A stretch of DNA of 64,000 bases from Vibrio astriarenae (GTDB taxonomy: Bacteria > Pseudomonadota > Gammaproteobacteria > Enterobacterales > Vibrionaceae). The stretch covers positions 1,612,001 through 1,676,000 of the forward strand of contig NZ_CP047476.1 of NCBI RefSeq assembly GCF_010587385.1. The letters are read 5' to 3'. The notes under the pieces were generated by a model. The model saw only the letters and a program-made list of their open reading frames with translations, searched no databases and was not told the DNA's origin. The position numbers were made by a program, and so were the translations under genes. Shown piece after piece: positions 36,458 through 44,819 of the stretch. The stretch's first letter is position 1, and each line of letters begins with the position of its first letter.

Positions 36458-37351
36458 TTAACAGGCAACATTGAGGATAAGATTAAGATCCATCGGCAAA
36501 ATAGAAAGCCTCTCTTTTAATCGTGCACGGGTCTTTTTCAGCTCTTTAATGTCTAGCTCGTTGTCGTTGGCGTGAACATCAAGTTTTACCAGTAGTTGCT
36601 TACCTACTTTGGTTACCGCGACAACTTGAATATCAGACTCCAAGTTTTCATTGATCATCTCGACTTCACGCTCAACTTTCTGTGTCACTTCTTTGCGTGG
36701 TGCCATCATTAGTAGCTCACGAAACGCTTGAATTAACATCTCAGAAGGTACTTTCAAGAAATAGAAACCCATGATGAGCATCATTATTGGGTCAGCATAA
36801 CCTGCGTATTGTGCCATTGAGGTGTTACTCAGGATCAAAGCCACAATAAAACCGAGTGCAACTGCCACACTGATCAGGGTATCCATTTTCCACTGTTTGG
36901 TTTCCGCTTCAATAAGTCCCGTTGAACACAGACGTGCTTTTTTCGCAACATACCACCAGCCGAACGCACAGCCAATCACGTTGACGATACCAAAGATAAA
37001 GGCGATGCCTGCATCAACGTCTCGACCACCTTCAAGTAACGCAATAACCGCGTTATACAAAGAAGTGACAACCAGGCCGAGGATTACAGCCCCTTTAATC
37101 GCGATCACTAAAGGTTCAAGAACCGCTTTACCGAAAGGGAAGGCCTTCATTGCCGGTTTTGCGATAAAGGCAGACACGGCCAGAGAAAGTAGAGTCAGTA
37201 GAAGACTGACTAATGAGTAAGCACCGTCAAAAATAATGACAAGTGAGCCAACCAGCCACCCCAACACGACACCCAGAATCGCGAAGCTCAGTGATAGCAC
37301 TGCAGAGAATTTAAGGGTTTGCTTTTCAAATTGGGTTTGTGAGATAGCCAT
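36458..37351 (-). CDS. Cation diffusion facilitator-family transporter
   Basis: 297 residues with six membrane helices (about 13-200) and a C-terminal cytoplasmic metallochaperone-like domain (about 215-297). In TM2 the metal-site Asp is in FDGAYSLVSLL (about 40-50) and in TM5 it is in KMDTLISVAVA (about 155-165). CDF proteins export Zn2+, Fe2+, Co2+ or Mn2+ against protons. The DxxxS form in TM2 instead of HxxxD leaves the metal open. The 330 bases upstream (37352-37683) hold only an inverted repeat. Confidence 0.82.
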   Translation of the reverse strand: MAISQTQFEKQTLKFSAVLSLSFAILGVVLGWLVGSLVIIFDGAYSLVSLLLTLLSLAVSAFIAKPAMKAFPFGKAVLEPLVIAIKGAVILGLVVTSLYNAVIALLEGGRDVDAGIAFIFGIVNVIGCAFGWWYVAKKARLCSTGLIEAETKQWKMDTLISVAVALGFIVALILSNTSMAQYAGYADPIMMLIMGFYFLKVPSEMLIQAFRELLMMAPRKEVTQKVEREVEMINENLESDIQVVAVTKVGKQLLVKLDVHANDNELDIKELKKTRARLKERLSILPMDLNLILNVAC

Positions 37352-37565
37352 AATAAGTCATTGGTTGAGAATCTGGGGCTAATGATGGCGATTGCCGACG
37401 CGACTCTCAATGATTAAATATGTTTTACTCTCAGTTGGTAACTTCACCACTCGAGTAAAGTCATTATGAATCAGCAGGTTAGTTGACATTGTGTGGTGTC
37501 ATTAAATTTGACACTGACTGAGGTGAGTTGAGTAAGGTGATAGTGTATCAAAATCTTGAGGATGA

Positions 37566-37599
37566 AGGACAATGCGCAAGTCATCATGAGCATTGTCCT
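37566..37599. repeat. Perfect 10-bp inverted repeat
   Basis: AGGACAATGC and GCATTGTCCT flank a 14-base spacer, downstream of the ridA stop on the minus strand. It may terminate ridA transcription weakly (TTCATCC follows on that strand) or be an operator. Confidence 0.5.
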
Positions 37600-37683
37600 G
37601 AACATGTTGTCGATTGTGCCTTTGGTCAGTGGGCTCTAAAAATGTAATTTAGAACGTTACTAAAGTCGTGACAGCCACGAAAG

Positions 37684-38037
37684 TTACTTGCGCGTTACCG
37701 CAGCAATCACTGAAATCTCAACCAGCAGCTCTTCACGAGCCATTGATGCTTCAACACATGCGCGAGCGGGGGCATGACCTTCAGGAATCCAGTTGTCCCA
37801 TACCGCATTCATTTCAGCAAAATCATCCATCGTTTTAATGTAGATCGTTGCTGACAAAATAGACTCACGGTCTGAGCCATAGTTGTTCAGTAACTCATCG
37901 ACTTTTTCAAGCATGGTGGCGGTTTGCTCTGTGATGTCTTTGGTTGAGTCTTTGGCAACTTGACCACAAAGGTAAATGGTATCGTTATGAATCACAGCGC
38001 GGCTCATGCGCTGTTTCATCTCTTTTCTTTCAATCAT
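37684..38037 (-). CDS. RidA/YjgF/YER057c-family protein
   Basis: 117 residues from the ATG at 38037; the frame is open to 38112 but from a TTG and with an added N-terminus foreign to the family. The C-terminal [23 protein letters not shown] carries the conserved Arg (about R96) and Glu (about E111) of deaminase-active RidA proteins. RidA hydrolyses reactive enamine/imine intermediates from PLP enzymes. It is not in the RidA position next to ilvA and is of the subgroup seen near amino-acid and amine genes. Confidence 0.85.
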   Translation of the reverse strand: MIERKEMKQRMSRAVIHNDTIYLCGQVAKDSTKDITEQTATMLEKVDELLNNYGSDRESILSATIYIKTMDDFAEMNAVWDNWIPEGHAPARACVEASMAREELLVEISVIAAVTRK

Positions 38038-38169
38038 GACGGCTAATCTTTGTGTTGAGTGGATGACTTTATCATCGTTGAACGAGTCTCGTGTCGGTAT
38101 TGAAGTATCCAATGGCCGTACACGTTAAGGCGCTTAGCCTATCACAACGTACAGCCAGCACGAACACGT

Positions 38170-39861
38170 TTACTCAATCACTTCGTTCAGCACTTCCCCT
38201 GCCGAGCCTGTCGGGAAGGTAATTCTCAAGTACTGCGAAATGGTTGGCGCAATATAATAAGGCGTCACTTCACGGCTAATACGTTGACCCTCAATATTCA
38301 TACCCGCGAAGATCACCGGTACAAACGTATCATAGCGCCATGGCGAACCATGCACGGAGGCGACCTTCAAGCCGTCAAAGTCGTTGATGTAGACGTTTGG
38401 TTCGTAAACGATGTAGATGTCGCCCGAACGAATTGGGTGATGGTTATTGGTGACAAGTTGATTGATACGCGTATCTGCCAATTGGCCTTTCATGATGTCA
38501 GTTGCTGTTATGGCTTGGTTGATACCGTTGATGTTCTCAAGCAAGCGAGCAATATACGCCTGAACCTCTGCTAAATTGTAGCCCTTCGCTCCAATTAGCT
38601 CATGGTTGAGGTATAGGTATGGGTCGGCATACTGGCGAACCACGTCTTCACCGAGGCCAAAGCGCTTTTCAACCGCCTCAAACACGCCGGATTGCTTCAT
38701 TTTTTCGATGCCGAAGTAGTCGGCTTTGTTGCCACCAAGCGCATTCACGTAACCAGGAACGTCGGGAGCACCATGATCAGCAGATAAAACGATCAAGGTA
38801 TTTTCTAGGCCGACAGTTTTATCAACATGGGCGAATAGGTCAGCGAGAGTGCGGTCTAGACGAATCAGGTTGTCTTCCGCTTCGATGCTTGAAGGGCCGT
38901 ACATGTGAATAACGTAATCTGTTGCCGAGAAACTGACGGACAGATAATCAGGGTAGTCACCTTGCCCTAACTTCTCAGCATCAATCACTTCTTTGGCGAA
39001 ATCAGCAACAATCTCATCACCCGCCGGACTTAAGCTCAGAAGTGTCGTAAAGTATGGGAAACTTGCTGGGCCGTATGGGTGTGGGAAGCTGCGACTGAAG
39101 TTTGCAAGATCGATTTTGTATTCCACATCACCATCGCCTGCGAAGAGATACTTCTCTTGCGGTAGCGATAGTTCCCAACGTTTGCTTCCATATTGCTGGG
39201 TAAACCCTTTGGCGTTCCATTCGTCTACCCAAGTTGGGTTCGCGTCATAGTAGTAATCGCTAGTCACAAACGCATTGGCGGATTTAGAGAACCAGAATGC
39301 TTTGCCGAGCTCACCGCCCAGCGAGACTGCCCCACGGTCTTTAAATGAGACGGAAAACGCGCGAGATTGACCGTGATAAGCCTTGACGATCTCATCACCA
39401 ATGGTAGAGGTGTGAATGTTTGCAGGTGAGCGACCATCGCCTTGAGCAGCGCGCTGCGTCGAGTCGATCTCGGTTGATTGATCGACGTCAGCACCGCTGG
39501 CTAATAGGTTGTAGTTGGCATCTTCAATGTTGTAGACCACGCGCTCTTGTGTGCGGTCATACCATAGGTTACCCACCATGCCGTTGACTGCGGGTGGCGC
39601 ACCCGTCGCGAGGGCTGCGTGGCCCACAATCGTTTCTGTATTGGAATGCTGGTAGTGAGCATTGGTATAGTGGATACCGTCATTGAGAAGCAGGTTAAAA
39701 CCACCTTCACCAAAGTTGTGTTTGAAACGATCTGGGAGATCACCACGCAGGGCATCAACAGTGACCTGAAGAATCAGCTTTGGTTGGGCTTGCTCTGCCA
39801 TCACGGCATGCGATGAGAGCATGACACTGAGTGCGAGGGTACTGACAGCAAGGTTTTTCAT
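38170..39861 (-). CDS. PafA-like periplasmic alkaline phosphatase / phosphodiesterase
   Basis: 563 residues with a signal peptide (about 1-22, ends AVMA-EQA). It belongs to the alkaline phosphatase superfamily (type I phosphodiesterase branch). Metal and nucleophile residues are in VTVDALRGD (about 32-40), the SNTETIVGHAALATG loop (Thr nucleophile about residue 74-77, with GHA as in PafA) and SADHGAPDV (about 358-366). It likely hydrolyses phosphomonoesters or diesters in the periplasm. It shares fold but not the CxAxR motif with the sulfatases further on. Whether it belongs to the sulfatase island is open. Confidence 0.8.
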   Translation of the reverse strand: MKNLAVSTLALSVMLSSHAVMAEQAQPKLILQVTVDALRGDLPDRFKHNFGEGGFNLLLNDGIHYTNAHYQHSNTETIVGHAALATGAPPAVNGMVGNLWYDRTQERVVYNIEDANYNLLASGADVDQSTEIDSTQRAAQGDGRSPANIHTSTIGDEIVKAYHGQSRAFSVSFKDRGAVSLGGELGKAFWFSKSANAFVTSDYYYDANPTWVDEWNAKGFTQQYGSKRWELSLPQEKYLFAGDGDVEYKIDLANFSRSFPHPYGPASFPYFTTLLSLSPAGDEIVADFAKEVIDAEKLGQGDYPDYLSVSFSATDYVIHMYGPSSIEAEDNLIRLDRTLADLFAHVDKTVGLENTLIVLSADHGAPDVPGYVNALGGNKADYFGIEKMKQSGVFEAVEKRFGLGEDVVRQYADPYLYLNHELIGAKGYNLAEVQAYIARLLENINGINQAITATDIMKGQLADTRINQLVTNNHHPIRSGDIYIVYEPNVYINDFDGLKVASVHGSPWRYDTFVPVIFAGMNIEGQRISREVTPYYIAPTISQYLRITFPTGSAGEVLNEVIE

Positions 39862-40000
39862 ATTGTTATTCCATTATTTGACGTTGCTATTGTCCGAGAG
39901 GACGTATTTTTTAATGTGTTGGTATATAAAACATATTAGATTGATCCGAGTAAATTGCCGCTTATTCGTACTATAAACAACCATTACCAATCAGTGCGTC

Positions 40001-40381
40001 TCAGTCGATAGTTTGGCGAATATAGTCGCGGGCTAGGTCTTCTGCTCGTGTGCTGGTTATCCAGCATTTTGCCTCTGTGATATCGCCATCATCTTCACGG
40101 GTGTACATATTGGACACCGAATAGGGGGGGTAGATAACAATAGAGTCTATCGCGACAGCGGTTTCATCAGCGTCGAAGCCCACACAGCGCGCTTTAACTG
40201 CTTCTGTGTGGGAGACTTTGATACGCCAGTGGATATCTGAAAGTGGTTGAATACGCTCGCCGGTAATGACAATCGGTTGGTTTGATTGCTGCTCTTTTGC
40301 TTGCGGTGTTTTCGCCGTTTGTGCGAAGACACTTGAACAGGTTAGAGCAGCAAGCAGCAATGTGATTTTGACAAATTTCAT
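40001..40381 (-). CDS. Exported hypothetical protein in the sulfatase regulon
   Basis: 126 residues from the ATG at 40381 (GAGAG 8 bases upstream; an ATG at 40390 is a second choice). The signal peptide ends at about SVFA-QTA (residue 20). Two cysteines in the mature protein (about C66 and C106) could form a disulfide. No family recognised. A copy of the ACTAGGA-N3-TTCCTAA palindrome lies at 40449-40465, 68 bases upstream, which ties it to the sulfatase-2 genes by regulation. Confidence 0.55.
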   Translation of the reverse strand: MKFVKITLLLAALTCSSVFAQTAKTPQAKEQQSNQPIVITGERIQPLSDIHWRIKVSHTEAVKARCVGFDADETAVAIDSIVIYPPYSVSNMYTREDDGDITEAKCWITSTRAEDLARDYIRQTID

Positions 40382-40448
40382 AGTAAACACTCTCTCAGAT
40401 TAGCTGACAAATCACTTTGAACATTACGCGCTTCATCATTAGAGATTA

Positions 40449-40465
40449 ACTAGGAATTTCCCTAA
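40449..40465. promoter_or_regulatory. ACTAGGA-N3-TTCCTAA palindrome, site 4
   Basis: ACTAGGAATTTCCCTAA matches the element found at 59553, 61225 and 63135 with one mismatch in the right arm (TCCCTAA). It lies 68 bases before the ATG at 40381. Confidence 0.55.
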
Positions 40466-40485
40466 TTTACACTTCAGAGACGATC

Positions 40486-40508
40486 AAGCCCAAGCAGGAC
40501 TTGGGCTT
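40486..40508. terminator. Hairpin after the HEAT/TPR gene
   Basis: AAGCCCAAG and CTTGGGCTT form a 9-bp stem with a 5-base loop. Its T-run is weak on both strands; it lies just after the stop of the HEAT/TPR gene. Confidence 0.5.
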
Positions 40509-40516
40509 TGTGAGTG

Positions 40517-41527
40517 CTAGTTCGACATTTGAGCTTGAAGCTGCTCAATCACAAAAGGCGGTGCTTGCTGTGATAGGGCATCAAGACACACTTGGCTGTT
40601 ATCGTGGTCGCTGCGAATATAGATATCGCAAAGGGCGTAAAGGTGCTCCGAAGACCCTGACAGCATATACGCTGTCTCAAACGACGCTACTGAGTTATCC
40701 AAGTTTATTGGCTCTTGCAATACCCCATTTAAGTACCAGTAATAGCTATTTTCCGGCTTGAGTTGCGTTGCTTTCTCCATCTCGCCTGCTGCTAAGTCGC
40801 GGCTGTCTAGTCGTACGAGTGCAAGCGATTTGGCATAGTGAAAGTCTCCATTCTCAGGAATGGTTAAGATAGCTTGGTCGAGTATCTCTACGGCTTTTTG
40901 ATCTTTATGCTGCGCTCGATAGTTATCAGACAAGTTGAGCCATAAGTCTGCGCGTTGTGGATCTTGCTCAAGTAGCTTTTTATACTTCACTTCCGCGTTA
41001 GCGTAATCTCCCGTCCAGCGCAGAACATCTGCTAGTAACAATTGAGAGTCGAGATCATCTTGAGTGGGCAGAAACTCTTTGAGCTCAGTAATTGTGGCGC
41101 GCATGTCCGCTTTTTGCTGATCATCAAGTTGTGAATAGCCAGAGATAAGACTCATTACTGCTGAGAGGCGTACGGACTTCACTTCATCATTGAGTAGTGG
41201 CGATAGCATCGTCCAACGATGCTCCAGTTGGTAAGGTGCTGCGCCGATCACTGCCGCTTCACGAAGCACTGGGCTTTCGTCTTTTAGCGCTCGGGCTACC
41301 GCAACCAGCCCATTTTGACTCGGTTGTTGACCCAGTGCTCTGAGGGCTGCGGCACGCTCCTCATCGCTCAGGCGAACATCTTGCGCCTGGTAAGAGAGCT
41401 GCGACATATCTTTAGGAGCATCTTGTGCAACTACCGTTTCTGCACGCAGCGGGCCTTGCGCTGTGGGCGTTGCCATTGCGCTCAAAGACAAGAGTGTCAC
41501 TAAAAGGCATAGAGTGAATTTTTTCAT
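40517..41527 (-). CDS. Exported HEAT- and TPR-repeat protein linked to sulfatase maturase
   Basis: 336 residues with a signal peptide (1-19, ends SAMA-TPT). Residues about 45-135 look like HEAT repeats (EERAAALRALGQQPSQNGLVAVARALKDESPVLREAAVIGA, and the next LNDEVKSVRLSAVMSL). Residues about 165-325 look like TPR repeats (GDYANAEVKYKKLLEQDPQRADLWLNLSDNYR). It should be a periplasmic scaffold protein. It lies 12 bases after the radical SAM maturase gene on the same strand, so the two form a unit. A role as adapter for exported sulfatases is inferred. Confidence 0.75.
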   Translation of the reverse strand: MKKFTLCLLVTLLSLSAMATPTAQGPLRAETVVAQDAPKDMSQLSYQAQDVRLSDEERAAALRALGQQPSQNGLVAVARALKDESPVLREAAVIGAAPYQLEHRWTMLSPLLNDEVKSVRLSAVMSLISGYSQLDDQQKADMRATITELKEFLPTQDDLDSQLLLADVLRWTGDYANAEVKYKKLLEQDPQRADLWLNLSDNYRAQHKDQKAVEILDQAILTIPENGDFHYAKSLALVRLDSRDLAAGEMEKATQLKPENSYYWYLNGVLQEPINLDNSVASFETAYMLSGSSEHLYALCDIYIRSDHDNSQVCLDALSQQAPPFVIEQLQAQMSN

Positions 41528-41539
41528 CGGTTCACCTGT

Positions 41540-42868
41540 TTAGAATTTGGTTTGATAGCTTGGCGCCATTTGGGCTTGATAGTGCTTGCGCATCTCGGCA
41601 TCACTGTACTTGCCATGCGCAACGGGGTGACCTGTCTTTCTCAAGATATAAGCCATCGACTTGTCGACATGTGAGAAGAATTTATGCCATCCTGCACATA
41701 AGTAGTTCAGGCCCTCTTCGCCGTTTCTGGTCTTTATAAAGCGGTTTTTTGGACACTCGCCGTGACACGCAAACTTATAATCACAGCCTTGGCACTGGCT
41801 TGTCAGAGTGCGAGACTTACCAAAGCCAAACTCTTGTTGTTTTGGTCCATAGGCCATGTCGTCGAGCTTCTGGTGATGAATGTTACCAATTTTGTACTCT
41901 GGGTAGACATAGTGGTCACAGGTGAACACATCACCGTTTGGTTCCATCGCCAAGCCTTTGCCACACAGGTCACTGAGCGTGCACAATGGGTTGCGGCGAC
42001 CCATCCACGCCTCTAGGCTGGCTTCAAAATACTGAACAAACACTTTACCAAGGTCGTTTCGCACCCACTCATCAAAGATCGCGATAAGGAAATTACCCCA
42101 AGCTTGGTCTGATACACACCACGGCTCAACCACAGAGTTAGCATTGCCCGGAATAAGGCGTTTATCGCCTTGTTTTGGTTGTTCTTCTGGCTGCCACTTT
42201 TGTGGCGCCGTTGTGCGGAAGGTTTTCTGTTCCACAATCGGGATAAACTGCATTTGTGGAGAGCGAACCTCATCACGCAGAAAGCGATACATTTCAAGCG
42301 GGTTTTGACTGGTGAGGTTGTTGACACACGTTAGTGTCGCGAATTTAACTTGATGCTTGTGCAGCAACTCTACCGCTTCCATCACTTGCTTGAAGGTGCC
42401 CTTACCTGCACGGTTGGTGCGATAAGCATTGTGCAGCATTTCGGGGCCATCGATGCTTAGGCCAACGAGGAAGTTGTTTTTAGCAAGGAACGCACACCAC
42501 TTGTCATTGAGCAAGGTGCCGTTGGTTTGCAGATCATTGGAGATTTGAATCCCCTCTGGCTGATATTTTTTTTGCAGTTCGACTATGCGTTCAAAATACT
42601 CAAGACCGAGCATGGTTGGCTCGCCACCTTGCCATGAGAAGATGATTTCAGGGGTGTTCTGCGCCTCAATGTATTGACGAACATACGCCTCAAGCATGTC
42701 ATCATCCATTTTAGGCGAGCAACCTTTTTTATACTCAAGCAAGTCCTGCTTACTGAGGTAATAGCAGTAGGTGCAGTCAATATTACAGGCAGCGCCGATC
42801 GGTTTCGCCATGACATGAAGGCGCTTTGAGGCTTTGCCTTTGAACTGTGGACCTTGAGATAGGAGCAT
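41540..42868 (-). CDS. Anaerobic sulfatase-maturating enzyme (radical SAM), copy 1
   Basis: 442 residues from the ATG at 42868 (AAGGG upstream); the upstream extension to 42904 lacks a site. The radical SAM cluster is C28-x3-C32-x2-C35 (CNIDCTYC). The SPASM-type region near the C-terminus has the cysteines CTLSDLCGKG, FTCDHY and CQGCDYKFACHGEC for two extra clusters. anSMEs oxidise the active-site Cys or Ser of sulfatases to formylglycine in the cytoplasm, and one enzyme can often do both. It is divergent from an FGE-fold lipoprotein with an ATAAC-N5-GTTAT palindrome between them. Confidence 0.93.
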   Translation of the reverse strand: MLLSQGPQFKGKASKRLHVMAKPIGAACNIDCTYCYYLSKQDLLEYKKGCSPKMDDDMLEAYVRQYIEAQNTPEIIFSWQGGEPTMLGLEYFERIVELQKKYQPEGIQISNDLQTNGTLLNDKWCAFLAKNNFLVGLSIDGPEMLHNAYRTNRAGKGTFKQVMEAVELLHKHQVKFATLTCVNNLTSQNPLEMYRFLRDEVRSPQMQFIPIVEQKTFRTTAPQKWQPEEQPKQGDKRLIPGNANSVVEPWCVSDQAWGNFLIAIFDEWVRNDLGKVFVQYFEASLEAWMGRRNPLCTLSDLCGKGLAMEPNGDVFTCDHYVYPEYKIGNIHHQKLDDMAYGPKQQEFGFGKSRTLTSQCQGCDYKFACHGECPKNRFIKTRNGEEGLNYLCAGWHKFFSHVDKSMAYILRKTGHPVAHGKYSDAEMRKHYQAQMAPSYQTKF

Positions 42869-42940
42869 AGATAAACCCTTTAAAACTGTTAACGCTAGCA
42901 TCATAAGCTTTAGAGGGGCAGAGCGCGCCTTATACGGGAT

Positions 42941-42955
42941 ATAACCAATTGTTAT
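42941..42955. promoter_or_regulatory. ATAAC-N5-GTTAT palindrome (T-N11-A), site 1
   Basis: ATAACCAATTGTTAT lies between the divergent maturase and lipoprotein genes. Its reverse complement matches the sites at 51336 (ATAACCTTTGGTTAT) and 51503 (ATAACTTTTGGTTAT) at 12-13 of 15 bases. T-N11-A dyads are the usual form for LysR-family proteins; a LysR gene lies at 43804-44715. Confidence 0.6.
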
Positions 42956-43012
42956 GGGGAGAACTGGTAATCTTGTCCCTTCTGATTACTCATCGAAATA
43001 TGAGGCTTGATT

Positions 43013-43798
43013 ATGCTTTCTTATCACAAGATATTGCTCCCAGGAGCATTATTGATGTCCATCGCTTTAACCGGGTGTGCGACCAAACCTGAACACCCGA
43101 TTGCAGCCTCGATCAACAGCCAAATGGTGTTGGTTGAAGGTGGTCATTATATTCGTGGTTCGGACGCCAAAGAGGCGACAACCGTTGAGCGACCAGCGCG
43201 TGAAGTGACGGTAGATAGCTTTTACATTGCACAGTTTGAAGTGACTCAAGAGCTGTTCCATAGTGTGATGGGCTCATCGATGAGCTTTTTCCAAGAAGAT
43301 CCAATGACACCTGTGAATAACTTGAGCTGGCAGCATGCGGTTTACTTTGTCGAGCAGCTCAATGAGTTGACTGGTGAAAACTATCGTTTGCCAACGGAAG
43401 CAGAGTGGGAGTTTGCCGCTAAGGGGGGGAATAAGAGCCAAGGGTATCGCTATGCTGGTTCAGACAATATCGAGGATGTAGCTTGGTATGCCGGCAACTC
43501 TAACAATCGTGCCCAGCCTGTTGGACAAAAGCTACCGAATGAGTTGGGGCTGTATGATATGACCGGTAATGTTGGAGAGTTTGTAATCGATTCATTCGAC
43601 GATACTTTCTATCGATTTGGGCCGACAAATAATCCAGCCAACATTAAAGACGAAGCGAGTCATCTTGCACACAAGACCGTGCGCGGTGGAAGTTTTGCTT
43701 ATGAGCCTGAACTGTCTGAGAACTACCGTCGAGATTTTGCTTCTCAATCGATTTTAATGTCCGATATGGGGCTGCGTTTGGCCAAAGATGCCAAATAA
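43013..43798 (+). CDS. Lipoprotein with FGE/SUMF1 fold lacking catalytic cysteines
   Basis: 261 residues from the ATG at 43013. A lipoprotein signal with lipobox LTG-C22 leads. The formylglycine-generating-enzyme-like (SUMF1) domain spans about 38-258: MVLVEGGHYIRGS, EVTQELFHSVMG, RLPTEAEWEFAAKGG, GLYDMTGNVGEF and KTVRGGSFAY. In true FGE the segment after RGGS has two cysteines five residues apart; here these places are Y230 and S235, so copper-dependent Cys oxidation is not expected. FGE acts in the cytoplasm or ER, while this is a membrane lipoprotein, so a binding or scaffold role is more likely. It is divergent from the maturase gene. Confidence 0.82.
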   Translation: MLSYHKILLPGALLMSIALTGCATKPEHPIAASINSQMVLVEGGHYIRGSDAKEATTVERPAREVTVDSFYIAQFEVTQELFHSVMGSSMSFFQEDPMTPVNNLSWQHAVYFVEQLNELTGENYRLPTEAEWEFAAKGGNKSQGYRYAGSDNIEDVAWYAGNSNNRAQPVGQKLPNELGLYDMTGNVGEFVIDSFDDTFYRFGPTNNPANIKDEASHLAHKTVRGGSFAYEPELSENYRRDFASQSILMSDMGLRLAKDAK

Positions 43799-43803
43799 CG
43801 CCG

Positions 43804-44715
43804 CTAAATAAATTCTAAGTCTTTTGCACAGCTGCGGATCTGGGCTCTCAACCACAGATGCGCAGCATCGTGGTTTCGGCTCGGGTGCCAAATTGAGCAG
43901 ACATTTTGTGCTGAGATTTCGAAAGGAACGTCATGCACTTGGAAGCCATATAGGCGCTCACACTCTTGCGCCATAATACTTGGCACTAGCGAGATGCAGT
44001 CTGAAATAGCAATCACTGGAATAGCTTCAAGTAGCCCAGGTGCACTGTAGATGACTTTACGATTCTCGAGCTCCGTGACGCCAAGGTCGGTTAATATGTG
44101 GCGACGGTTGTGCCAGCGTGAAATCGCCACATGCTCCTCTTGATTAAACTGCTCTTTTGTCAGCTCGCCCGGTTTGATTCTCGGATGGTCTCCGCGACAA
44201 CACGCCTTAAATGTTCCCCTTAATACCACTTCAGTTTTCAGCGTTGTTCTACCTTGTGGCTCGAGATCGAGCACTAAATCGTACTTACCAAGCCTGAGGT
44301 CTGACTCATAGTCTTCAGCAAACAAAGGATGAATATCGAGCGAGATATTGGGGGCGATCTTGTGAATTCTAGCAAACACTGCCGGCATCAGGTGGTATGA
44401 GATAGAAGACAAACACGCAATGGACAAAACACGGTTAGACTTTTCAGCGGCGAAATCACGCGAGGAAATCAATGTAGATTTGTAATTTTGCAGTGCAGCC
44501 GCCATTGCTGGGTAGATATCGACGGAAAAACCGGTCGGTTCGACGCCAGCCGTTGAGCGGTTAAATAGTGGATCTTGATAAATATCACGTAGGCGAGATA
44601 ACGCTTTACTAACGGCAGGCTGGCTAATCTCTAAGCGCGTGGCAGCTTTCGAGAGGCTTTGCTCCTCATAGATAGCTACGAAGATAGGGATTAGGTTCAA
44701 CTCATTATTTTTCAT
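43804..44715 (-). CDS. LysR-family regulator, candidate controller of sulfatase module 1
   Basis: 303 residues from the ATG at 44715 (the frame is open to 44778 but the family starts at MKNNELNLIPIF). HTH at about 5-40 (FVAIYEEQSLSKAATRLEISQPAVSKALSRLRDIY), effector domain after about 90. It resembles the LeuO/NodD branch. It converges on the lipoprotein gene and lies just after the first MoxR/Bat operon. Its T-N11-A type of site occurs three times nearby (42941, 51336, 51503), so it is the best local candidate for their regulator. Confidence 0.85.
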   Translation of the reverse strand: MKNNELNLIPIFVAIYEEQSLSKAATRLEISQPAVSKALSRLRDIYQDPLFNRSTAGVEPTGFSVDIYPAMAAALQNYKSTLISSRDFAAEKSNRVLSIACLSSISYHLMPAVFARIHKIAPNISLDIHPLFAEDYESDLRLGKYDLVLDLEPQGRTTLKTEVVLRGTFKACCRGDHPRIKPGELTKEQFNQEEHVAISRWHNRRHILTDLGVTELENRKVIYSAPGLLEAIPVIAISDCISLVPSIMAQECERLYGFQVHDVPFEISAQNVCSIWHPSRNHDAAHLWLRAQIRSCAKDLEFI

Positions 44716-44758
44716 AAAAAAACTCACTATTGCCGCAGCGTGTACTGTCGGCAATAGT
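44716..44758 (-). terminator. Terminator of MoxR/Bat operon 1
   Basis: ACTATTGCCG and CGGCAATAGT form a perfect 10-bp stem with a 13-base loop at 44726-44758. On the minus strand it is followed by GAG and seven T residues, which end right before the LysR start codon. Confidence 0.8.
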
Positions 44759-44819
44759 AACAGGTAAGATATTCTCAAGTAACCTTAAATGTGTAACTTG
44801 AAGATAGAACTATCACACT

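Noticed and set aside
37684..38112. 142-residue form of RidA
   Set aside because: It would use a TTG start and add a tail not found in the family; the ATG at 38037 gives the normal length.
43013..43798. Calling this gene an active formylglycine-generating enzyme
   Set aside because: Both catalytic cysteines are replaced (Y230, S235) and the protein is a lipoprotein outside the cytoplasm.
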